DNA of 8,136 nt from Acidocella sp. (lineage in GTDB: Bacteria > Pseudomonadota > Alphaproteobacteria > Acetobacterales > Acetobacteraceae): contig JAQUAC010000093.1 of assembly GCA_028687415.1 (NCBI GenBank), positions 1 through 8,136 on the forward strand, in the 5' to 3' direction. Every line of letters starts with the position of its first letter. Positions within the stretch are counted from its first letter, which is position 1. Shown piece by piece: positions 1 through 4,938 of the stretch. Made by a program: the position numbers and the translations under genes. Below the pieces are notes generated by a model that was not told the origin of the DNA, did not search any database, and worked only from the letters and a program-made list of their open reading frames with translations.

Positions 1-576
1 GGCCTGGTCGGCTTGGTCGAAAACATGCCCTCCGGCACCGCCACCCGCCCGGGCGACGTAGTAAAGAGCTATTCTGGCCAGAGTGTGGAAATCCTGAACA
101 CCGACGCCGAAGGCCGCCTCGTGCTGGCTGACGTGCTGTACTATGCGCAGGAGCAATTCGCGCCGAAATACATGGTCGACCTTGCCACCCTGACCGGCGC
201 CATCATCGTCGGCCTCGGTCACGAATATGCTGGGTTGTTCTCAAACAATGACGAGCTGGCCGACAAGCTCATCGCCGCTGGCAAGGCCGTGGATGAAAAG
301 CTCTGGCGTATGCCGCTCGCCCCCCTGGGCGAGAGCTACGACAAGGAGCTGAACTCCCCCATCGCGGATGTGAAGAACATCGGTGGCGGGCGGGCGGGCG
401 GCTCCATCACCGCCGCCCAATTCCTGCAGCGCTTCGTCAACGGCAAGCCCTGGGCACATCTGGACATCGCCGGCATGGCCTGGGCCTCCAAAGCCTCGGC
501 CGTCACTCCAAAAGGTGCTACCGCCTTCGGCGTCCGGCTGCTGGATAATTTTGTCGCCACGAATTTCGAGGCCTAA
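1..576 (+). CDS. pepA: Leucyl aminopeptidase (M17 family), 3' part only
   Basis: This is the C-terminal 191 residues of a cytosolic M17 leucyl aminopeptidase, a hexameric two-metal enzyme that removes N-terminal residues from peptides. The reading frame is open from base 1, so the N-terminal domain and start lie outside the window; full-length family members are about 480-500 aa. The family signature NTDAEGRL is at fragment residues 33-40. Its Asp and Glu correspond to metal ligands and its Arg to the catalytic arginine of E. coli PepA (D352, E354, R356 from family knowledge). The downstream catalytic-domain segments DLATLTGA and DIAGMAW are also as expected, and the frame ends normally at TAA 574-576. 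It converges on the 77-codon minus-strand gene, with a GC-rich hairpin between them. Codon use is GC-rich and typical of the host part of the window. Identification is secure; it is partial only because the window begins inside it. Confidence 0.95.
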   Translation, partial: GLVGLVENMPSGTATRPGDVVKSYSGQSVEILNTDAEGRLVLADVLYYAQEQFAPKYMVDLATLTGAIIVGLGHEYAGLFSNNDELADKLIAAGKAVDEKLWRMPLAPLGESYDKELNSPIADVKNIGGGRAGGSITAAQFLQRFVNGKPWAHLDIAGMAWASKASAVTPKGATAFGVRLLDNFVATNFEA

Positions 577-582
577 TGTAGT

Positions 583-603
583 GGGGCGGCCTCGCGCCGC
601 CCC
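583..603. terminator. GC-rich hairpin between convergent genes
   Basis: A perfect 8-bp stem (GGGGCGGC 583-590 with GCCGCCCC 596-603) encloses a 5-base loop, just after the pepA stop and just before the stop of the minus-strand gene. There is no T-tract on either side, so it is not a textbook intrinsic terminator. Its position between two convergent gene ends suggests a bidirectional transcription barrier or 3'-end stabiliser. Confidence 0.5.
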
Positions 604-612
604 GCCTCCCGG

Positions 613-846
613 CTACACCAGTGGCACCAGGGCAAGACGCCGCCCCTCGCCGCTGATGCTCACAATCCGTCCCCCCTCTGTGCCGGTGAGCATCACCATA
701 TCGCCCTCGGCGAGCAGGTCCGCCGCATCGGCGAAGTACCCCGTCTCGGCGGCACGGGTGAAATTGTCGTTACCAGCCTTGTAATGCCAGAGGGTGAACC
801 CGTTGGCATAAGCGAGGACGGAGAGGTTGCGGAGGGTGAAAGCCAT
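613..846 (-). CDS. Conserved-looking 77-aa protein of unknown function
   Basis: This encodes a 77-aa protein beginning MAFTLRNLSVLAYANGFTLW. I recall similar short proteins in alphaproteobacterial genomes, sometimes near phage-like genes, but know no function. No signal peptide or membrane segment is evident; the C-terminal half (GDMVMLTGTEGGRIVSI) looks beta-rich. ATG at 846 is chosen over in-frame upstream starts because AAGGA lies 8 bases before it and because an upstream start near 966 would run into the transposon end. The transposon inserted about 60 bp upstream of this start, so its native promoter region is probably interrupted. It ends convergently with pepA. Before the insertion it would have been divergent from the S24 repressor gene (start 4103), a layout typical of a repressor and a target, though regulation is not shown by the sequence. 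Confidence 0.7.
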   Translation of the reverse strand: MAFTLRNLSVLAYANGFTLWHYKAGNDNFTRAAETGYFADAADLLAEGDMVMLTGTEGGRIVSISGEGRRLALVPLV

Positions 847-904
847 GGGTAAATTCCTTCTGTTTTGAGCCTGGTAAACACTTAAGGTTGTGTCCACGGC
901 GAGG

Positions 905-912
905 CTTATATT
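905..912. repeat. Left target-site duplication (8 bp)
   Basis: CTTATATT directly abuts the left inverted repeat and is repeated exactly at 3961-3968. The flanking bases differ (G904 versus C3969), so the duplication is exactly 8 bp, the size usual for IS1595-family elements. An intact duplication indicates a single, relatively recent simple insertion. Confidence 0.93.
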
Positions 913-935
913 CGCGATTATGCACTTGACGTACC
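913..935 (+). repeat. Left inverted repeat (IRL) of the IS1595 element
   Basis: A 23-bp terminal sequence starting CGCGATTATGCA and ending TTGACGTACC. It is identical to the reverse complement of 3938-3960, and the identity stops abruptly at 935. It contains TTGACG (926-931), which can serve as the -35 element of an inward promoter for the transposase. Confidence 0.93.
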
Positions 936-954
936 ATGTCGATTTCGGTACAAA
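926..954 (+). promoter_or_regulatory. Candidate transposase promoter embedded in the left end
   Basis: TTGACG (926-931, inside the inverted repeat) is followed after exactly 17 bases by TACAAA (949-954). These match the sigma-70 consensus hexamers at 5/6 and 4/6 positions. Transcription would start near 961, almost at the ATG at 960, which would make the transposase mRNA leaderless. No Shine-Dalgarno precedes either possible start, consistent with this. It is a sequence match only. Confidence 0.45.
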
Positions 955-959
955 ATGCC

Positions 960-1898
960 ATGGCATACGATCTCACTAACCCGATCTATAACGATGAAGA
1001 AGCGGCTCGTAAGCACTTCGAGGCCATCCGCTGGCCGCATGGTGCGGCCTGCCCGCATTGCGGCACCATTGGCAATTCGGTTGAGATGAAGGGAAAGACG
1101 ACGCGCCCTGGGCTATATAAGTGCCGCGATTGCCGCAAGCCGTTCACTGTGACCGTTGGCACCGTCTATGAGCGGTCCAAAATCCCCCTGCATAAGTGGC
1201 TCTTAGCCACGCATCTGATTTGTGCCAGCAAGAAGGGGATCAGCGCGCACCAGCTTTTCCGTATGCTCGGATTCGGCTCTTATCGCACAGCCTGGTTTAT
1301 GGCTCATCGCATCCGCGAGGCTATGTCAGATGTTGCCCCAGCTCCGGTCGGCGGCAATGGGGGCGGCGTGGAGATGGACGAGACCTATTTTGGCGACAAG
1401 AACGAGATCAAGAAGCGCACCAAGAGGGGTAAAGCTTCTCACTCGTCCAAGCGGTCGGTTGTGGCGCTGGTGGAGCGTAAGGGTAAAACCCGCATGTTCC
1501 ACGTTGAGCGGGCCGACAAGGCGACGGTTTTGAAGATCATCAGCAATCATATTGAGCCAAAAACAAAGCTTTATACCGACGATAGTGCCCTGTATTGGGA
1601 TGCTTCCCGCCTCGTTTCTGACCACAGTGTCGTCAAGCATACCGCTGGTGAATACGTCCGGGGCACCGCTCATACCAATAGCGTTGAGGGGCTGTTTGGG
1701 CTGTTCAAGCGCGGCATGAAGGGCGTTTACCAGCATTGCGGCGAGCAGCACCTGCACCGCTACCTGAACGAATTCGAGTTCCGCTATAACAACCGGGACA
1801 AACTTGGTTGCGATGATAACGCCCGTACCGAGAAGCTATTGAAAGCTGCTGAAGGCAAGCGGTTGACCTATCAACAAGTTGGTACACGGGCTGCATAA
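960..1898 (+). CDS. tnp: IS1595-family transposase (ISXO2-like, DDE type)
   Basis: This encodes the 312-aa cut-and-paste transposase of the surrounding element. An N-terminal zinc ribbon has CPHC at residues 31-34 and CRDC at 55-58. A helical region follows, then the ISXO2-like catalytic domain. Likely catalytic residues are D140 in EMDETYFG, D207 in YTDDS, and N240 in HTNSVEGLFGLFKRG, with E243 and K250 following, giving the DD(N) pattern reported for this family. The length is normal for the family and no frameshift is seen. ATG at 960 (MAYDLTNP) is preferred because family members usually start a few residues before the NP motif. An in-frame ATG at 936, immediately inside the inverted repeat, would add eight residues; neither has a good Shine-Dalgarno. 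Composition is intermediate between the cargo and the GC-rich host genes. Confidence 0.93.
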   Translation: MAYDLTNPIYNDEEAARKHFEAIRWPHGAACPHCGTIGNSVEMKGKTTRPGLYKCRDCRKPFTVTVGTVYERSKIPLHKWLLATHLICASKKGISAHQLFRMLGFGSYRTAWFMAHRIREAMSDVAPAPVGGNGGGVEMDETYFGDKNEIKKRTKRGKASHSSKRSVVALVERKGKTRMFHVERADKATVLKIISNHIEPKTKLYTDDSALYWDASRLVSDHSVVKHTAGEYVRGTAHTNSVEGLFGLFKRGMKGVYQHCGEQHLHRYLNEFEFRYNNRDKLGCDDNARTEKLLKAAEGKRLTYQQVGTRAA

Positions 1899-1908
1899 GC
1901 CTAAGGGC

Positions 1909-2004
1909 ATGAGCCGGGCGGCGTACCGGCGGATGATCGCGGAAAGGCTCGGCAAGAGAGTAGTTGATGAGCCTGAGGGGCAACTTTTGTTGCCCTTTTG
2001 GTAA
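1909..2004 (+). CDS. Possible 31-aa ORF after the transposase
   Basis: A short open frame begins 10 bases after the transposase stop and encodes MSRAAYRRMIAERLGKRVVD, then EPEGQLLLPFW. It is basic at the start and ends in an acidic-to-hydrophobic tail. A purine run (AAGGG) sits too close to the ATG to be a normal Shine-Dalgarno, so expression would probably depend on re-initiation after the transposase. Its last codons overlap a terminator-like hairpin. It may be a real small protein of the element, a remnant of a longer gene, or chance. No function is known to me. Confidence 0.35.
   Translation: MSRAAYRRMIAERLGKRVVDEPEGQLLLPFW
1978..1999 (+). terminator. Intrinsic terminator-like hairpin after the transposase unit
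   Basis: GGGCAAC (1978-1984) pairs with GTTGCCC (1989-1995) around a TTTT loop, followed immediately by TTTT (1996-1999). This 7-bp stem with a short T-run is a plausible rho-independent terminator separating the transposase from the rightward cargo. The stem is only moderately GC-rich and the T-run is short, so efficiency is uncertain. Confidence 0.6.
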
Positions 2005-2026
2005 AAATATATGTAAGGTCTATATA
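1998..2026 (+). promoter_or_regulatory. Candidate promoter for the hairpin-rich leader and HTH gene
   Basis: TTGGTA (1998-2003) and TATATA (2021-2026) are separated by 17 bases in an AT-rich patch immediately after the transposase terminator. The predicted start is near 2033, giving a leader of about 240 nt ahead of the helix-turn-helix gene at 2276. Each hexamer matches consensus at four of six positions. Confidence 0.35.
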
Positions 2027-2038
2027 AAAAGACATCCC

Positions 2039-2047
2039 TGTGGATAA
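2039..2047 (-). promoter_or_regulatory. Perfect match to a DnaA box
   Basis: TGTGGATAA is the exact reverse complement of the strong DnaA box TTATCCACA. It lies just downstream of the predicted transcription start (~2033) of the HTH unit. A single 9-mer match has a modest chance (a few per cent) of arising in a window this size. No iterons or clustered boxes accompany it, so it is not evidence for an origin. Confidence 0.3.
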
Positions 2048-2116
2048 ATAGGACTCGACTCGACCATATAACATAGGCTCACATTACGGCAGTGATCGCC
2101 GATTCGATACTATTAA

Positions 2117-2262
2117 CCCGCCCGGCTGCAATCCGGGCGGGTCGATAAGAAGAGGCGAGCCTGTCTGGTAGTGAGCCGCTACAGGTCTCGGGTAAAACCC
2201 TCTAGGCGTGAGTCTAGAGTTGGTGGACTCCCAAAGTCAAGGCGGTTTTCTTGCTGAAACGC
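2117..2262 (+). ncRNA. Candidate structured RNA leader upstream of the HTH gene
   Basis: About 145 bases hold consecutive inverted repeats with hardly any unpaired sequence. These are: 2117-2125 with 2133-2141 (9 bp, GC-rich, 7-base loop); 2156-2164 with 2181-2190 (9 bp with one bulge); GGG-TAAAA-CCC at 2190-2200; CTCTAG 2200-2205 with CTAGAG 2214-2219; TTGG 2220-2223 with CCAA 2231-2234; and 2242-2250 with 2256-2262 (7 bp with a 2-base bulge). The loops of the fourth and fifth hairpins are complementary (GAGT 2210-2213, ACTC 2227-2230), allowing a kissing or pseudoknot contact. No convincing ORF occupies the stretch, and it ends just before the Shine-Dalgarno at 2265-2270. It could be a cis-regulatory leader of the HTH gene or an independent small RNA. 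I do not recognise it as a known riboswitch, intron or tRNA class. Pairings were found by eye, not by energy folding. Confidence 0.5.
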
Positions 2263-2275
2263 ATGGAGGTAAAAC

Positions 2276-2455
2276 ATGCCCAGCAATCGTACGCCTAGTA
2301 GTCGCCTAACTGAATCTCAAGTCGCCGAAATCAAGAAGCGCATCTACCAGGGTGAGTTCTTGAATAGGATTGCCGCAGATTACGACGTTAATCCAGGCCG
2401 TATTTCGGAAATAAAAACCGGAACAGCTTGGCGGAACGTCAAGCCGGCTGCTTAG
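2276..2455 (+). CDS. 59-aa helix-turn-helix protein
   Basis: A strong Shine-Dalgarno GGAGGT (2265-2270) sits five bases before ATG 2276, and the frame runs to TAG at 2453-2455. Residues 11-57 form a compact helix-turn-helix: LTESQVAEIKKRIYQGEFLN, then an IAADYDV recognition-turn region and SEIKTGTAWRNV. This resembles the DNA-binding modules at the ends of HNH homing endonucleases (NUMOD-type) and resolvase-like HTHs, but no nuclease domain is attached. It probably binds DNA, perhaps the element ends, its own leader or the convergent operon promoter; this is inferred from the fold alone. The gene follows the structured leader. Its end overlaps the tail of the convergent 55-codon gene by 17 bp, and a GNRA-capped hairpin follows the stop. 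Confidence 0.75.
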   Translation: MPSNRTPSSRLTESQVAEIKKRIYQGEFLNRIAADYDVNPGRISEIKTGTAWRNVKPAA

Positions 2456-2606
2456 GCTCACCAAGGGAAGGGGGCCGGGAAACCGGCCTCTGACTCTTTA
2501 TAGCTTTATCGTTTTGTTCCGGCTTTTTATTCATCATCCGCCGCACTACCTCATCTCTGAGGGTGTCGGCTTCCTTCTGATCCTTTTCGTTTTTCTTATC
2601 AGTCAT
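2439..2606 (-). CDS. 55-aa highly charged small protein, third gene of cargo operon
   Basis: The ATG (2606-2604) overlaps the TGA stop (2605-2603) of the upstream DUF1828-like gene as ATGA, and AAGG lies seven bases before it. Both point to a real, translationally coupled gene. The protein starts MTDKKNEKDQKEADTLRDEV, continues with VRRMMNKKPEQNDK, and ends in a proline-rich basic tail (SQRPVSRPPSLGEPKQPA). It is rich in Lys, Glu, Asp and Arg, has a likely helix near residues 8-26 and is otherwise probably disordered. This suits a binding partner, adaptor or antitoxin-like factor better than an enzyme, but no family is recognised. Its end overlaps the convergent HTH gene by 17 bp. It is below common ORF-length cutoffs and easily missed. 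Confidence 0.65.
   Translation of the reverse strand: MTDKKNEKDQKEADTLRDEVVRRMMNKKPEQNDKAIKSQRPVSRPPSLGEPKQPA
2471..2490. terminator. GAAA-capped hairpin between convergent cargo genes
   Basis: GGCCGG (2473-2478) pairs with CCGGCC (2483-2488) around a GAAA tetraloop. A G-T and a G-C pair (2471-2472 with 2489-2490) extend the stem to 8 bp. It lies 15 bases after the HTH stop and inside the 3' part of the 55-codon gene. The following TGACTCTTTA is only weakly T-rich. It most likely terminates or stabilises the HTH transcript. Confidence 0.5.
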
Positions 2607-3355
2607 GCCGCTGCCTTGCGGAACGTTTGGTCTGGCGCATTGTCCTGGATGACGTTCCCGGCCTGTGCCAGGATATTGTAATAAGCTCCCATCGCCGCCT
2701 TATCCCGAACGACAGCAATCATTTTCGGAGAGCTCTCCAATAGCTTCAAATCATTGAATTTCGTGGAGCAGGTGAAAACCGAAGTATGATGATTGGAAAC
2801 CACATCAAAAACGGCAGCCCGTCCGTCCAAATGAACCAGGGCAGACACATGCCATTCATTGGTCGAAAAGCCGGTTAGGGTCTTTTCAGTTTCAACCTTG
2901 TTCGCACCGAAAAGCGTTTTCAGCCTTCGGTCCAAATTGGCGTAAATGTCGTTTTCTTGGTGGGCTTTCATTCTTTCTATGATTTCGCGGGCCATCTCAT
3001 GGGAGGCTGTCGCGACGTCTGAAATGGTGACTGAAAGCTCATCCAGAGAACAAATGCTGTAAATCACATCGCCAGAAATTAGGACGCCAGTCTTTTCCGC
3101 CATCCGCTTGGCGGCTCTGGAAAACAACCTATCTCCGCCAACGAGATCAACCTCGTGATGTGCCAAGCCTAGGTCTGTGACCTTGAAAATATCCTTGTTC
3201 TTGGAGATGGCCAAAGTTACGGAAGCGCCGCTTGGATAGAAGATAGGAAGGGTCACGTATACGTCATCGCCGGACTGACGCGCATAGACAAGCTCCCCCA
3301 ATGCTTTCGCGGTGGCAGCCATTAATGCACTAGACGGTATGATATCTGACAACAT
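2603..3355 (-). CDS. DUF1828-like protein (250 aa), cargo operon
   Basis: A 250-aa protein of unknown biochemical role. Residues about 20-115 resemble DUF1828: a beta-strand run (VYVTLPIFYPSGASVTLAIS), the typical FKVTDLGLAHHE turn, then a helix and KTGVLISGDVIYSI. Residues 150-240 (HVSALVHLDGRAAVFDVVSN and IAVVRDKAAMGAYYNILAQA) fit the DUF1829-like half that often follows in this family. I saw no transmembrane segment or signal peptide. ATG 3355 is chosen because it overlaps the upstream TAA as TAATG and has GGAAG eight bases before it; a longer in-frame start at 3415 lies inside the upstream gene. DUF1828 proteins often occur on mobile and accessory DNA, but their function is unsettled. Base composition is lower in GC than the host genes. 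The family call is by pattern memory, hence moderate. Confidence 0.7.
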   Translation of the reverse strand: MLSDIIPSSALMAATAKALGELVYARQSGDDVYVTLPIFYPSGASVTLAISKNKDIFKVTDLGLAHHEVDLVGGDRLFSRAAKRMAEKTGVLISGDVIYSICSLDELSVTISDVATASHEMAREIIERMKAHQENDIYANLDRRLKTLFGANKVETEKTLTGFSTNEWHVSALVHLDGRAAVFDVVSNHHTSVFTCSTKFNDLKLLESSPKMIAVVRDKAAMGAYYNILAQAGNVIQDNAPDQTFRKAAA

Positions 3356-3876
3356 TATATTAGCTTCCGCGACCAGTTCGGCTCCGGGATATTTTTGACA
3401 CCTTTGATATTGCATTTTTTGCCAAAAAACTCAAGTAAATTACTGAAAGAATTGATTTTTTCTTGAATTTCATACGCTAACGGCAGATTGCTCTCCCGCA
3501 TTTTCAGGGTCTCGTCGTCCCAATTCATATGGAAAGGGTGGAAGTGACATTTTTTAATAATTCTCGGCAATCCGTATCTTGAAGATAAAATTTTGTTATT
3601 TCTATGAACTTCTGCGGTGGGTCGCCAATCAAGACGACAAAGCGGGATTCGGGTTCTTGACCCAAGGCTTCCCACTTCAATTTGTAATGTGACGGCCTCA
3701 TCCTGCCTATCTTCGTAACAAACGCCTCTTATGAAGAGTCCTTCTTGCGTCACTCCATCGATCTCAACCGGAGAGTTCCAGTGCATTTTTAGAGAGGTAG
3801 ATTCTGGAGCGGACCACGATGCGGAAGAAACGATTACCTTTTCCGAGAGGATAAGTCTGTCGAAATGGTCCTTCAT
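3355..3876 (-). CDS. 173-aa protein of unknown function, first gene of cargo operon
   Basis: This is the promoter-proximal gene of the leftward cargo operon, beginning 62 bp inside the right inverted repeat. The protein starts MKDHFDRLILSEKVIVSSAS. The first half is beta-rich (ESTSLKMHWNSPVEIDG, EAVTLQIEVGSLGSRTRIPL). A basic, histidine-rich segment lies near residues 90-118 (HRNNKILSSR, CHFHPFHMNW), and a helical tail covers about residues 130-155. The HFHPFH cluster could bind metal or nucleic acid. It may belong to one of the uncharacterised families paired with DUF1828 genes (possibly DUF6978-like), but I cannot confirm this. An in-frame TGA two codons upstream of ATG 3876 fixes the start as this or a later codon. 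No Shine-Dalgarno is seen. The TAA overlaps the next ATG by one base (TAATG), implying coupled translation. The gene is AT-rich compared with the host. Confidence 0.65.
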   Translation of the reverse strand: MKDHFDRLILSEKVIVSSASWSAPESTSLKMHWNSPVEIDGVTQEGLFIRGVCYEDRQDEAVTLQIEVGSLGSRTRIPLCRLDWRPTAEVHRNNKILSSRYGLPRIIKKCHFHPFHMNWDDETLKMRESNLPLAYEIQEKINSFSNLLEFFGKKCNIKGVKNIPEPNWSRKLI

Positions 3877-3937
3877 GAGTCAAAAATGAAGCACATCTTA
3901 AATCAAAAGGCGAGTGGCTACAGCAACTTAAGCGAGA

Positions 3938-3960
3938 GGTACGTCAAGTGCATAATCGCG
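3938..3960 (-). repeat. Right inverted repeat (IRR) of the IS1595 element
   Basis: Starting GGTACGTCAA and ending CATAATCGCG, it is the perfect 23-bp inverse of 913-935. Like the left end it carries TTGACG reading inward. The best inward -10 partner here is poor, so promotion of the cargo operon from this repeat is possible but not convincing. Confidence 0.93.
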
Positions 3961-3968
3961 CTTATATT
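3961..3968. repeat. Right target-site duplication (8 bp)
   Basis: An exact second copy of CTTATATT abuts the right inverted repeat. Removing 913-3968 rejoins the host sequence ...GGCGAGG-CTTATATT-CCTAGC..., the reconstructed empty site. Confidence 0.93.
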
Positions 3969-4042
3969 CCTAGCTACAGAACAAAACAAGAACTATTTTT
4001 AACTTTTTGCTAACCATTTCCGGACAAGATTCCTATCCACCC

Positions 4043-4071
4043 TTGGCCACCTAAGCAAAACCATGTAAAAT
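4043..4071 (+). promoter_or_regulatory. Candidate promoter of the S24 repressor gene
   Basis: TTGGCC (4043-4048), a 17-base spacer and TAAAAT (4066-4071) lie just upstream of the repressor gene, with a predicted start near 4078. The -10 matches five of six consensus bases and the -35 matches three. It lies downstream of the transposon insertion, so this gene keeps a promoter of its own. Confidence 0.45.
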
Positions 4072-4102
4072 TCTGAAATTATGGGATTGGTGAACTCAAC
4101 CT

Positions 4103-4747
4103 ATGCGGCATGACGATATCTGGCGCGCCATAGACACATTGGCGGCGGAAAACGGCCTCTCCCCCTCCGGCTTGGCGCGCAAGGCCGGGCTGGACCCGAC
4201 AAGCTTCAACCTCTCCAAACGCCGCGGCGCGGACGGAAAACTGCGCTGGCCTTCCTCCGAGAGCCTGGCCAAAATCCTTGCCGCCACCGGGGCGCGGCTG
4301 GAGGATTTCAGCGCCCTGGTCAGCGGCGCCCGCGCCATGCCCGAGGCGAGGCCAAAAGGCCGCAGTAAAATCCCCCTCATCGGCATGGCCCAGGCCGGCG
4401 CGGAAGGCTTCTTCGACGATGGCGGCTACCCCGCCGGCGCCGGATGGGACGAGGTGGAACTCCCCACCACGGCGGACACCAACGCCTACGCCCTCACCAT
4501 CAGCGGCGATTCCATGGAGCCCGTATTCCGCGAAGGTGACTCCATCATCGTCTCCCCCGCCGCCCCGGTGCGCACGGGAGACCGCGTCGTGGCCCGCGCG
4601 CATAATGGCGCGGTAATGGCCAAGCTGCTGCGCCGCCGCACCGCCACACGCATTGAGCTGACCAGCCTCAACCCCGCCTACCCAGACCTGCGCTTCGCCG
4701 CGCACGAAATCGTCTGGATGCACCGCATCATCTGGGCCAGCCAATAG
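4103..4747 (+). CDS. S24-family LexA/CI-like repressor with autoprotease domain
   Basis: A 214-aa transcription repressor of the phage-CI/LexA type. Residues about 1-75 form an XRE-like helix-turn-helix (NGLSPSGLARKAGLDPTSFN, SSESLAKILAATGARLEDF), followed by a linker. The S24 peptidase domain has the cleavage-loop-like AQAGAEG near residues 96-102, nucleophile S137 in SGDSMEP and general-base K174 in VMAKLL. The 37-residue Ser-Lys spacing equals that in E. coli LexA (S119/K156). DNA damage or a similar signal would be expected to trigger self-cleavage and derepression; this is family knowledge. The gene uses GC-rich host codons. It may be a chromosomal stress regulator or a domesticated prophage repressor. 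ATG 4103 lacks a clear Shine-Dalgarno, but the HTH begins right after it. Before the transposon inserted it was divergent from the 77-codon gene. Confidence 0.88.
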   Translation: MRHDDIWRAIDTLAAENGLSPSGLARKAGLDPTSFNLSKRRGADGKLRWPSSESLAKILAATGARLEDFSALVSGARAMPEARPKGRSKIPLIGMAQAGAEGFFDDGGYPAGAGWDEVELPTTADTNAYALTISGDSMEPVFREGDSIIVSPAAPVRTGDRVVARAHNGAVMAKLLRRRTATRIELTSLNPAYPDLRFAAHEIVWMHRIIWASQ

Positions 4748-4812
4748 GGGCCGCATCGGCACCCCGAATGGTAACTATACGGCTATTACCAAGCATACCC
4801 CGCGTGCGGCCC
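4748..4812. repeat. Nested inverted repeats after the repressor gene
   Basis: GGGCCGCA (4748-4755) is complementary to TGCGGCCC (4805-4812), and inside the 49-base interval GGTAA (4770-4774) pairs with TTACC (4786-4790). The outer arm begins right after the repressor stop. It may be a 3'-end structure for the convergent repressor and cowN transcripts. The remaining bases to 4938 show no gene that I can support. Confidence 0.35.
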
Positions 4813-4938
4813 GCGTTGCGCGACACCGACAAAGCGGGCGGAATCTACGCCAGCATGGTCTCACCCGAGCGGCTCACGGCAGCAGATATCGCAAACAATT
4901 TATGTCCATTCCCGCACGGCTGAAAAAACCCGCCACAC

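Larger units (their letters stand above)
913..3960. mobile_element. Complete IS1595-family transposon with cargo genes
   Basis: A 3048-bp element is bounded by perfect 23-bp inverted repeats (913-935 and 3938-3960) and flanked by an 8-bp direct duplication. It carries one ISXO2-like (DDE-type) transposase near the left end. The remaining 2 kb is not needed for transposition: a 31-codon ORF, a hairpin-rich leader with a 59-aa helix-turn-helix gene, and a leftward three-gene operon. IS1595-family elements with passenger genes are known and blur the line between insertion sequences and transposons. The cargo (about 2500-3900) is visibly more AT-rich than the GC-rich host genes on both sides, supporting foreign origin. 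No frame in it is broken, so the element may still be mobile. Boundaries are read directly from the repeats; only the subgroup within the family is uncertain. Confidence 0.93.

Noticed and set aside
936..959. Upstream in-frame ATG (936) as the transposase start
   Set aside because: It adds eight residues that do not look like the family N-terminus, directly abuts the inverted repeat and has no ribosome site; 960 fits the family better. Kept only as an alternative.
2000..2275. Replication origin or tRNA in the cargo leader
   Set aside because: Only one DnaA box and no iterons, and no T-loop consensus or acceptor stem, so neither call is supported.
3356..3415. Extended 270-aa version of the DUF1828-like protein
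   Set aside because: The extra 20 residues lie inside the upstream gene; the TAATG junction with GGAAG upstream supports the start at 3355.
4081..4113. Ten-codon leader peptide overlapping the repressor start
   Set aside because: An ATG to TGA frame exists (MGLVNSTYAA), but it has no ribosome site and no attenuator structure; likely chance.
4079..4762. Long minus-strand ORF (227 aa) over the S24 repressor gene
   Set aside because: It is the GC-rich antisense shadow of a clearly identified protein; its Gly/Ala-rich translation shows no domain.
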